Of a DNA stretch of 5,280 nucleotides, positions 1-5,280 are shown in pieces. The stretch is from Planctomycetia bacterium. GTDB lineage: Bacteria > Planctomycetota > Planctomycetia > Pirellulales > UBA1268. The DNA lies in NCBI GenBank assembly GCA_009926295.1, contig RFPF01000226.1:1-5280 (forward strand). Reading direction: 5' to 3'. The position numbers and the translations under genes were made by a program. Under the pieces are notes generated by a model. It was not told the origin of the DNA. It ran no database searches and saw only the letters and a list, made by a program, of their open reading frames with translations. The first letter of the stretch is position 1. Each line of letters begins with the position of its first letter.

Positions 1-2
1 CG

Positions 3-347
3 ATCGTCGTGGCCGGGCGGATCGGCGCCCGCGGCATGGAGCCGTTCCTCGACGGCAAGGCGTCGTTCGTGCTCGTCGAAATTCCCGCCGACGACCATGC
101 AAAAAAGCCCGGCCACGACGCCGACAATTGCCCGTTCTGCAAGAAGAAGAACGCCGCTGCGCCGATGGTCGCCGTGCAGTTCGTGGGCGAAGACGGCAAG
201 CCTCTGCCGATCGACGCCCGCAAGCTCTTCGGTGTCGCGAAGGGCACCGACGTGGTCGTGCGCGGCACGGGCGTCTTCGACGCGAAGCTCGCGATCCCTG
301 TCATCCAACTGACGGCCGACGGAGTGCACGTGCGGCAGTCGCCATGA
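3..347 (+). CDS. Small planctomycete-type CPFC protein, 5' end outside window
   Basis: The frame is open from the first full codon (ATC at 3) to TGA at 345-347, giving 114 visible residues; the true start is probably upstream. The first possible in-window start is GTG at 9, but IVVAGRIG, which includes that codon, reads like the interior of a beta-strand domain, so I treat the gene as partial. Visible landmarks are GRIGARGMEPFLDGKASFVL, then DADNCPFCKKK with a CxxC pair preceded by two histidines, then IDARKLFGV and a closing beta-rich stretch GVHVRQSP. The pattern (VxGxIG, FxDGxAxF, a cysteine-containing centre, DARxLxGV, VxVxGTG) matches a family of small planctomycete hypothetical proteins or lipoproteins I recall; its function is not established. 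The CPFC and nearby histidines could bind a metal (inference). Its stop overlaps the start of the next gene, so the two are likely co-transcribed and translationally coupled. Coding status is fairly sure; function is unknown. Confidence 0.75.
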   Translation: MVVAGRIGARGMEPFLDGKASFVLVEIPADDHAKKPGHDADNCPFCKKKNAAAPMVAVQFVGEDGKPLPIDARKLFGVAKGTDVVVRGTGVFDAKLAIPVIQLTADGVHVRQSP

Positions 348-1720
348 GCCGGCATCGTTCCATCGCTCGGTTTCTGGTCGCGGCGTTGCTGGCCCAGGGT
401 GGCGGTCATGCAGGCGCCCAAGATCCTCCCTACGACGTCCGGCCCGAGGTGGCTCCGCCGTATTACCGCGTCCGGTACGAAGCCTCCACCGAGGCGGGCG
501 GGCTCATCTTTCCAGTGACCTTTACGGCCTGGATTCCCGAGGGCGTCGACCGCATCCGAGGCGCGATCGTGCACCAGCACGGCTGCGGCGAGGGCTCGTG
601 CAAGTCGGGGCTCACCGGGGCCTTCGATCTGCACTGGCAGGCGCTCGCCCGAAAGCACTCCTGCGCGCTCGTGGCCCCGTCGTACGAGCAACCCGAGAAG
701 GCCGACTGCCAGATGTGGTGCGATCCGCGCAACGGCTCCGGGCAGGCGTTCGTTCGGGCCCTCGGCGATCTCGGCCAGTCGGCAGGGCATCCCGAACTCG
801 CCGCCGTGCCCTGGGCCCTGTGGGGACACAGCGGCGGCGGCCACTGGGCGGGCGGCATGGCACTCGTCCATCCGGAGCGGGTCGTCGCGGCCTGGCTGCG
901 CTCGGGCGTGCCGCTCTTCGCAGCCGACGAAAAGCGGCCCGGAATCAAGCCACACACGCTTTGCGATGAGACGCTCTCGGTGCCGATCATGTGCAACCCG
1001 GGCACGCAGGAGGGATTCACCGTCACCGACGGACGGTTCAAGATCGTGTGGCCGGCCAACAAGGCGTTCTTCCAGCACGTGCGATCGAAGGGCGGCCTCA
1101 TCGGCGTGGCGATCGACCCGCTCACGGCGCACGAGTGCGGCAACCAGCGCTATCTCGCCATCCCCTGGCTCGACGCCTGCCTCGCGTCCCGGCTGCCCAC
1201 CGATGGCGGCACGGCACTTCGGCCGATGCCGGCCGAAGCGGCCTGGCTGGCGCCGATCGAGGGGGGCGAGGCGGTGGCCGCGGCCGACCACTCCGGCGAC
1301 CCGCTCGCGGCCGGGTGGCTGCCGAACGAGGCGGTCGCACGCAAGTGGATGGAGTATGTGAAGGACTCGGCCGTGACCGACGATTCTCCCCCTCCGACGC
1401 CGACGAACCTGCGCATCCGGAGAGGTTCACAAGCCGTCCTCACGTGGACCGCGACCGCGGACCCCGAGAGCGGACTTGCCGGCTTCATCGTCGAGCGTGA
1501 CGGCAAGCGGCTTCCGAACCAGCCCGCGGCCGGGAAGAACCCGCACGGCCGTGCGGTGTTCCAGGGCCTCCAGTACAGCGACACTCCGATCTACCCGCTC
1601 GTGCCCTTCGAGTTCACCGACCCGACGGCCAAGCCCGGTACGCGGCACCGCTATCGCATCATCGCCGTGAACACCCTGGGCCGCGAGTCGCCTCCGAGCA
1701 AGCCGGCCGTCACAGAGTGA
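344..1720 (+). CDS. Secreted alpha/beta hydrolase (esterase-like) with C-terminal fibronectin type III-like domain
   Basis: A 458-residue exported protein. I chose ATG 344 because it starts a clear signal peptide (MSRHRSIARF, hydrophobic LVAALLA, likely cleavage after AGAQ, residue 26) and forms an ATGA overlap with the preceding gene. The open frame upstream to 128 is arginine-rich shadow of that gene. No Shine-Dalgarno is visible, so coupling is the likely route of initiation. Residues about 50-340 are an alpha/beta hydrolase domain: HQHGCG (77-82) suits an oxyanion-hole loop, GHSGGG (161-166) is the nucleophile elbow with Ser163, and His263 in TAHECGNQR is the likely catalytic His. The acid cannot be assigned safely. 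Nine cysteines after the signal peptide (81, 86, 107, 122, 126, 207, 217, 265, 279) suggest disulfides and an extracytoplasmic location. Residues about 350-457 (PTPTNLRI, AVLTWTA, GFIVERDG, HRYRIIAVNTLGRESPPS) look like a fibronectin type III domain. The substrate is unknown; an ester (polysaccharide or polyester) is possible. A peptidase of the same fold is not excluded. Confidence 0.88.
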   Translation: MSRHRSIARFLVAALLAQGGGHAGAQDPPYDVRPEVAPPYYRVRYEASTEAGGLIFPVTFTAWIPEGVDRIRGAIVHQHGCGEGSCKSGLTGAFDLHWQALARKHSCALVAPSYEQPEKADCQMWCDPRNGSGQAFVRALGDLGQSAGHPELAAVPWALWGHSGGGHWAGGMALVHPERVVAAWLRSGVPLFAADEKRPGIKPHTLCDETLSVPIMCNPGTQEGFTVTDGRFKIVWPANKAFFQHVRSKGGLIGVAIDPLTAHECGNQRYLAIPWLDACLASRLPTDGGTALRPMPAEAAWLAPIEGGEAVAAADHSGDPLAAGWLPNEAVARKWMEYVKDSAVTDDSPPPTPTNLRIRRGSQAVLTWTATADPESGLAGFIVERDGKRLPNQPAAGKNPHGRAVFQGLQYSDTPIYPLVPFEFTDPTAKPGTRHRYRIIAVNTLGRESPPSKPAVTE

Positions 1721-1786
1721 ATCTGGGCACCACGTGCCGCAAGAGAGCATCCCCTCGCCGCGTCGCGGGCCGGAAGGGTGCATGAT
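1721..1786. other. Short convergent intergenic gap, no convincing terminator
   Basis: These 66 bases lie between the stop of the plus-strand hydrolase (TGA 1718-1720) and the stop of the minus-strand surface protein (TGA read from 1789-1787). Both genes run into it, so a bidirectional terminator would be expected. I see only a 5-bp stem GGCAC/GTGCC (1726-1730 with 1734-1738, 3-base loop) and a 4-bp stem CCGC/GCGG (1758-1761 with 1765-1768). Neither is followed by a T-run on either strand. The ends may be set by Rho or by a structure I cannot judge by eye. Confidence 0.5.
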
Positions 1787-3259
1787 TCAGGACAGCAGCA
1801 GCCCCTTGGCGGCTTTCACGGACATCGGTCCCATGCGGTTGCCGGTGACGCTGTTGCCCTGCACCAGCGAGCCGCTCGAGGCACCGCTCGCCAGCAGCCC
1901 GAAGCCGCCGTTGGTGGAAATCGCGTTGCCCGCGCCGGCCGCAGATCCGCCGATCGTGATCCCCCTCGCCGCCGCGAGCACCACCCCGTTTCCGGCATTG
2001 CCGCTGATCGTGTTGCCCTGCACGAGAGTCCCTGCAAGTGCGCCGCTGGCCTGGATCCCGGTTGAATAGGCTTTCCATGCGGTCGAGTTGATGATTCGAT
2101 TGCCCGCGCCGACCGTCGTCCCGCCGAGGAGCAGGTTGGTCGCGCTCTCCAGGACGACACCATATCTCGCGTTGGCGTCGAAGGTGTTGCCTTGCACGCG
2201 AGTGCCGGCGTAGTTGCCCGCCCCGAACGAGATACCCGAGCCATTGCCGCCGCTGACGATGCCCGTGATCAGGGAGTTGGTCGAACCACCGGCGAACCGG
2301 ATGCCGCTGCCCGAGAAGTTTCGGATCGTGCGAGCGCCGCTTCCCAACGCCGCGAAGACGACGTTGTTGACCCCCGCCCCGATCGTGAGGCCATTGGCAC
2401 CGGCGGCCAGGCCGGCGCCGTCGAGGTGAAACGCCCCGTTCACGGCCATGCTCCCCGCCCGCCCAACGGACACGCCCTTGAGCGCAGCCCTGGTGCCGAC
2501 CCCGTCGGCAAACGTGATCGCGCCGCCGGCAGCCAGTGACAGGGACCTGCCCCCGTCAAGCGTGCCACCGAAGCTGATTCCCGCGCCCGCGGTGAGCCCG
2601 GTGTTTGCCAGGAGGGTCGCCGGGCCCACATACTCCTGCGATCCCGCGGCGGTCGTGACCCCGGCTGCGAAGCGAATCCCTCGAGAGGCATCGCCCGCTC
2701 GCGTGGTGATCGAGACGGACCCGGATCCCTTGGCGGTGATCGCACTGTTGATGACGACCATGTCGGTCGCTCCGCCACCTGTGTCGATGGTGAACGACTG
2801 GTTGGCGGCACCCCGCGTCACAGCGGCCAGATTGACGCCGGCCCCGCCGATCGTGATGGCATCGGCTCCACCACTCCCGACGATGGAGATGCCGGCAAAC
2901 CCGGTGAGCACGCCGACATTGACCGCGATGGTCTTGGCAGCCGGGTTCACCGTAACGCCCGGCATTCCCATGCCGACGGCAGCCATGGTTCCGGCTTGGC
3001 TGGCGGTGATGGTCAGAAGACTGCTCTTCGCGTCGTAGGCCGTCTGCAGGCTCGTGATCGAAACACCCGTCGGTGCGAGGGTCAGCACGACCCTGTTTGC
3101 ATCGACGGTGACGACCACGTCGTCGGTCTGCGTCACGGTCAGCGTGAAGACCTGCGTCGCGGCAGGGTTGATCCCGTTGGTCGCGGTGACCGTGAACGGG
3201 TAGATTCCAGCCGTTCCTGTGGCGGGGATGCCGGCGAGGAGTCCGGATGGCGAGAACGT
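1787..3259 (-). CDS. 3' part of the surface protein: Ig-like half-domain, FHA-like repeats and right-handed beta-helix
   Basis: This frame takes over at TFSPSGLLAGIP and runs about 490 residues to TGA at 1789-1787. It can be read back to an ATG at 3367, but the first 36 residues of that version (MRRHGSRRASPAACKW...) are out-of-frame shadow of the upstream part. Order: second half of a He_PIG Ig-like domain (3256 to about 3128); a beta-rich stretch (VVVTVDANRVVLTLAPTG, GISIVGSGGADAITIGGAG); FHA-like beta repeats (SQEYVGPATLLA, ISFGGTLDGGRSLSLAAGGA, about 2641-2470); then a right-handed parallel beta-helix with GTxVQGNTxxxNxxxGVxL turns and TIGGSAAGAGNAIS coils (about 2404-1838). Such proteins are exported and large in planctomycetes, but a specific ligand or enzymatic activity cannot be inferred. 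It ends at AAKGLLLS with no visible sorting domain. Standing alone it would lack a signal peptide, so it is not an independent gene. Confidence 0.75.
   Translation of the reverse strand, partial: TFSPSGLLAGIPATGTAGIYPFTVTATNGINPAATQVFTLTVTQTDDVVVTVDANRVVLTLAPTGVSITSLQTAYDAKSSLLTITASQAGTMAAVGMGMPGVTVNPAAKTIAVNVGVLTGFAGISIVGSGGADAITIGGAGVNLAAVTRGAANQSFTIDTGGGATDMVVINSAITAKGSGSVSITTRAGDASRGIRFAAGVTTAAGSQEYVGPATLLANTGLTAGAGISFGGTLDGGRSLSLAAGGAITFADGVGTRAALKGVSVGRAGSMAVNGAFHLDGAGLAAGANGLTIGAGVNNVVFAALGSGARTIRNFSGSGIRFAGGSTNSLITGIVSGGNGSGISFGAGNYAGTRVQGNTFDANARYGVVLESATNLLLGGTTVGAGNRIINSTAWKAYSTGIQASGALAGTLVQGNTISGNAGNGVVLAAARGITIGGSAAGAGNAISTNGGFGLLASGASSGSLVQGNSVTGNRMGPMSVKAAKGLLLS
1838..2404 (-). 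repeat. Beta-helix repeat block with recurring VQGN turns
   Basis: The translated block contains the turn V-Q-G-N three times, from codons at 2197-2186 (VQGNTFDAN), 2023-2012 (VQGNTISGN) and 1864-1853 (VQGNSVTGN). The spacings are 174 and 159 bases (58 and 53 residues). At DNA level the plus strand shows GTTGCCCTGCAC or GTTGCCTTGCAC at each place. Between them recur GxxxGVVL and the GG-AxGAGN-I coil (LLLGGTTVGAGNRI, TIGGSAAGAGNAI). This is the pattern of a right-handed parallel beta-helix in which each coil adds one rung. The unit is a protein repeat that has diverged at DNA level, not a mobile or CRISPR repeat. Confidence 0.75.
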
Positions 3260-3296
3260 TCTCCACCGCCGGCAGAACGCCCGCGGTGGAGAACGT
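3256..3296. repeat. Perfect 14-bp inverted repeat (hairpin) at the frameshift
   Basis: ACGTTCTCCACCGC at 3256-3269 is the exact reverse complement of GCGGTGGAGAACGT at 3283-3296, with a 13-base spacer. Inside the spacer GGC (3271-3273) can pair with GCC (3279-3281) after one C-C mismatch, leaving a 5-base loop. The left arm also overlaps a perfect 12-bp palindrome GAGAACGTTCTC at 3252-3263. In the minus-strand gene the right arm encodes the normal TFSTA of the Ig-like domain. The left arm lies at the place where the frame is lost. No T-run follows on either strand and it sits in the middle of a coding domain, so it is not a terminator. Confidence 0.9.
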
Positions 3297-5280
3297 GGGG
3301 GTCGGGTAGCCCGACGCGACCATTTGCAGGCTGCCGGCGATGCCCGTCGCGAACCGTGCCGCCGCAACGGATGTGACTGCGGGGGAGGCGAACGGCGTGC
3401 CCTGCTGGATCAAGACCTGCCTCGCGGCGATGTCCGCCACGGTGGCGGCCGACCTCACGGCTGTGTTGACGACCACCAACCCCGCCACCAACGTCGCCGG
3501 GGGCGGCGTGCCAGGTCCAACGCCGGGCACGGTGAGTGCGGATATCAGGGTGGCCTCGCTCGCCAAATCCAGTCCGCCAGGCGCCGATGTGGCCACGAGG
3601 CCAGCCAGGCGGGCCACCACGGCCGGGGCATCGATGCTGTTGTTCGTTGCGGCCACGATCACGTTGGCGACCACCGCGGCGGCCCGCTGCACGGCCAGAG
3701 CGGTCGCATCACCGGCCGGCTGAGCCAACGGGTCGTAGCTGGTGAGGTTCACGCCGCCGGGAAGGCCGAGTGCCGTCCTCACGGACTGCGCCGCCTGTGG
3801 GACCGTCAGGCTGCCACGGGCAGCCACGGCAGCCACGAGCGTCGTCAGCGGATTGACGATCGTCGAGCCGGCCGGGGCCGACAGCGACGCGACGAAGTCC
3901 TTGCCGGTCGAGATGTCGGTGCCGCCGATCGTGACGAGTGTCGCCGTCGGGGCACCGAAGTCGAACATAAAGCCGCCGTTGGCATCGGTGGTGGTCCACG
4001 CCTCCCCCTCGCCCACGTCCCAGACGCCGTTCATCGCACCGGCATCGGTCCAGTCAAGCACGCCGTTGGCGTTCGAGTCGGCGAACAAGCGGGCGTTCCT
4101 CAGGTAGCCGTCCGCGACGGCTCCGGCAAGAGTGTCGGCGACGCCGTTGATTCGGAACGACACGCTGCGGGTCGTGCCGTCGACCGAGCGAACGACGAAA
4201 CGATCGGTTTGAACCTCGCCGGCCCGAAGGGCCTGCACGGCGGGCAGGCTGTTCGCCACGCTGTAGGCGTAGTTGCCGGCGGCATCGACGGTCAGCACAC
4301 CCACGTTGGTCTGGCCGTCCGGCACCGTGACGATCGTGTCGAACACAGACTCGCCCGCATCGGGATCCACGACGACGAACCGACCCTTCGCACTCAACAA
4401 TCCATCCCCGTCGACAGCCGCGTCTTCCACCACGTCGCCCCGGAATGACTCGGGCAGGCTGATGATGGCGGCCTCGTTGACGTTCGCGACCGTGATCATG
4501 AAGGCTTTCTCGGTCGACCGTCCGCCGGCGTCGGTCGAGCGGACGCGCACCGTACAGGACGTCTTGGCCTCGAAGTCGAAGGCTGCCGCCGTCTTGAGCG
4601 TGTTGCCCTCGATCGCGAACGATGCGTTGTCGGAATCGCCAACACCGGCGACGAGCGAGTACGTAAAGGTGTCGCCGGCGTCGACGTCTGTTGAGGAGAG
4701 GGTGCCGACGGTGGTGCCGACGGGCATGTTCTCGGCGACGGTGCTGGTCGAGAGGGCGATGTCGGTGGGCGCGTCATTGACGCTGACGACCGTGATCGCC
4801 ACCGTGTCCGTGTCGGTGAGCGGACCACCCGATCCCGAGCCTCCCACGTCGGACGTGGTGATCGTGAGGAGGTCGCTGCCGTGGAAGTTCGAGATCGGCC
4901 GGTAGACGAGGCCGGCGAGGGCGGCGTTCACGTCGGTTCGCGTGCCCGTGAAGGCGAGCGTCGCGTCCGCGGTGCCATCTCCGGTGGTGAACGTCAGGCC
5001 CGTCGTTCCGCCGAGGGTGAGGAGGCCATTCGTCACGGAGAGCGTGATCTCCGCGGGCAAACTGCCAAGATCGACGTCGGCCACCGCCAGGGCGTTGCCG
5101 TTGTCGGCCGAGAAAACGAGGTCGGTGTCCTCGTCGACCTCCTGGGCGTCGTGTGTATGCCGGATGAAGACCACGTCAAGCCGCTCGTAACGCCGCTTGA
5201 GAAACAGGTGCAGCAGCATGAAGAATCGCTTGGCGAGGTCTTTCTCCCGCTCACCCATCGACCCCGACACATCCATGAGA
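3260..5280 (-). CDS. 5' part of the surface protein: DUF444 fragment, cadherin-like, VCBS, calcium-loop and Ig-like modules
   Basis: This frame is open to the window edge (CTC codon 5277-5279 before ATG 5276-5274), so the first in-window ATG is not the gene start. Counting from that ATG: residues 1-51 are a YeaH/YhbH fragment; about 52-170 are a cadherin-like domain ending VNDAP; about 170-268 a cadherin-type repeat (IALSTSTVAENMPVGT, STDVDAGDTFTY, ending VANVNEA); about 276-380 a VCBS-type repeat (LSAKGRFVVVDPDAGES, GVLTVDAAGNYAYSV); about 385-430 calcium-loop-like sequence (D400-S-N-A-N-G-V-L-D408, then NGVWDVGEGE and TDANGGF); about 440-625 an Ala/Val-rich, mostly helical stretch; and 628-672 the first half of an Ig-like (He_PIG) domain. 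After residue 672 the frame continues to a stop at 2556, but that tail is Arg/His/Asp/Gln-rich and out-of-frame in character, so I exclude it. Family calls are by pattern; no signal peptide is visible. Confidence 0.75.
5124..5134 (-). other. Putative microhomology junction between the yeaH fragment and the surface-protein gene
   Basis: On the minus strand this is ACGAGGACACC, spanning part of Asp48 through Thr51 of the in-window reading (V-D-E-D-T). YeaH-type proteins carry VDEDT or VDEET at this point. The cadherin-like domains downstream are typically preceded by NEDTDLVFSA. Both parents could therefore have had about 11 identical bases here, and a crossover would keep the frame. This is inference from family consensus; the parental sequences are not in the window. 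Confidence 0.5.
5124..5280 (-). pseudogene. Internal fragment of a YeaH/YhbH (DUF444) gene fused to the surface protein
   Basis: The translation MDVSGSMGEREKDLAKRF, then FLKRRYERLDVVFIRH, then HDAQEVDEDT is the highly conserved core of the YeaH/YhbH family. These are cytoplasmic von Willebrand A-type proteins that usually sit beside the kinase gene prkA (yeaG) and a spoVR homologue and take part in stress or stationary-phase responses. D-x-S-x-S in DVSGS is the metal-ion-dependent adhesion site. In intact family members the segment after EVDEDT/EVDEE continues with an FFYSRESGGT-like motif and more than 100 further residues. Here it switches directly to DLVFSADNGNALAVADVD, a cadherin-like surface domain. 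The upstream part of yeaH would lie beyond 5280. About two thirds of the VWA fold is missing, so the fragment cannot fold normally. Family recognition is confident; whether the junction is biological or an assembly join cannot be told here. Confidence 0.85.

Larger units (their letters stand above)
1787..5280 (-). pseudogene. Large multidomain surface/adhesin-like gene, frameshifted near 3260 and chimeric at its 5' end
   Basis: The whole minus-strand half of the window is best read as one coding unit spread over two frames. The 5' frame enters from beyond 5280 and makes sense down to about 3261. The 3' frame makes sense from about 3259 to the stop at 1787. The two halves of one Ig-like domain lie on either side of the shift: SGYPTPTFSTAGVLPA before it, TFSPSGLLAGIP and FTVTATNGINPAATQVFTLT after it. 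This continuity is why I do not call two separate genes. Removing one base in 3257-3266 restores a 3-residue link between LPA and FSPSG, the usual spacing in the family (LPAGVTFSPSG). The order of modules is: DUF444 fragment, cadherin-like domain, cadherin repeat, VCBS-type repeat, dockerin-like calcium loops with a helical spacer, He_PIG Ig-like domain, FHA-like repeats, beta-helix. Without the first fragment this is an ordinary planctomycete giant exported protein, presumably for adhesion or a cell envelope role. As read, it is probably not functional, unless either lesion is an assembly or sequencing error. Confidence 0.72.

Noticed and set aside
128..343. Upstream extension of the hydrolase frame to an ATG at 128
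   Set aside because: The extra 72 residues are Arg-rich and lie in the shadow of the CPFC gene. ATG 344 directly precedes a proper signal peptide.
463..1143. Minus-strand open frame of 226 codons inside the hydrolase gene
   Set aside because: It is antisense to a clearly conserved hydrolase, the composition is Ser/Pro/Arg-rich, and there is no start context or domain.
1726..1768. Terminator between the convergent genes
   Set aside because: Only 4-5 bp stems without T-runs are present.
1851..2197. CRISPR-like or tandem DNA repeat (three GTTGCCCTGCAC-like copies)
   Set aside because: The copies fall on codons of the VQGN turn of a beta-helix at unequal spacing, and the sequence between them is also protein-like.
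3256..3296. Intrinsic terminator hairpin
   Set aside because: The stem is strong, but it has no T-run on either side and sits in the middle of a protein domain.
3250..3300. Programmed +1 ribosomal frameshifting joining the two surface-protein frames
   Set aside because: There is no known slippery sequence, no in-frame stop or rare-codon pause at the site, and no precedent in this protein type. A mutation at the inverted repeat explains it more simply.
3219..4448. Long plus-strand open frame of 409 codons
   Set aside because: It lies antisense to the cadherin/VCBS/calcium-loop coding region. Its translation is Arg/Gly/His-rich low-complexity sequence typical of GC-rich antisense frames, with no recognisable domain.

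Overview
The base composition (clearly GC-rich) and the protein families point to a member of the Planctomycetota. These families are a small CPFC-containing protein of a type I associate with planctomycetes, an exported alpha/beta hydrolase with a fibronectin-like tail, and a very large beta-rich surface protein of cadherin-like, VCBS, Ig-like and beta-helix modules. The lineage call is inference from family resemblance, not from a marker gene.

Left part (1-1720, plus strand): a two-gene operon. The 3' end of a small protein gene, whose start lies outside the window, ends in an ATGA overlap (344-347) with the start of a 458-residue secreted alpha/beta hydrolase. A 66-base gap (1721-1786) separates this pair from a convergent gene.

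Right part (1787-5280, minus strand): one long surface-protein reading unit that is damaged in two places. (1) Its 5' end in the window is not a surface-protein start. It is about 52 residues of a YeaH/YhbH (DUF444) cytoplasmic protein around its MDVSGSMG metal-site motif, joined in frame to a cadherin-like domain at a stretch (about 5124-5134) where both families naturally encode a DEDT/NEDT-like sequence. This looks like microhomology-mediated recombination, or an assembly chimera. (2) In the middle, at about 3257-3266, the frame shifts by +1 inside an Ig-like (He_PIG-type) domain. The shift lies within one arm of a perfect 14-bp inverted repeat, as a quasipalindrome/template-switch mutation would leave it. 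Downstream of the shift the protein continues in the other frame through FHA-like and right-handed beta-helix repeats to the stop at 1787.

No RNA gene, CRISPR array, insertion sequence, origin or convincing terminator was seen. I do not see a new multi-gene system. The most interesting content is the two mechanistic scars in the surface-protein gene.
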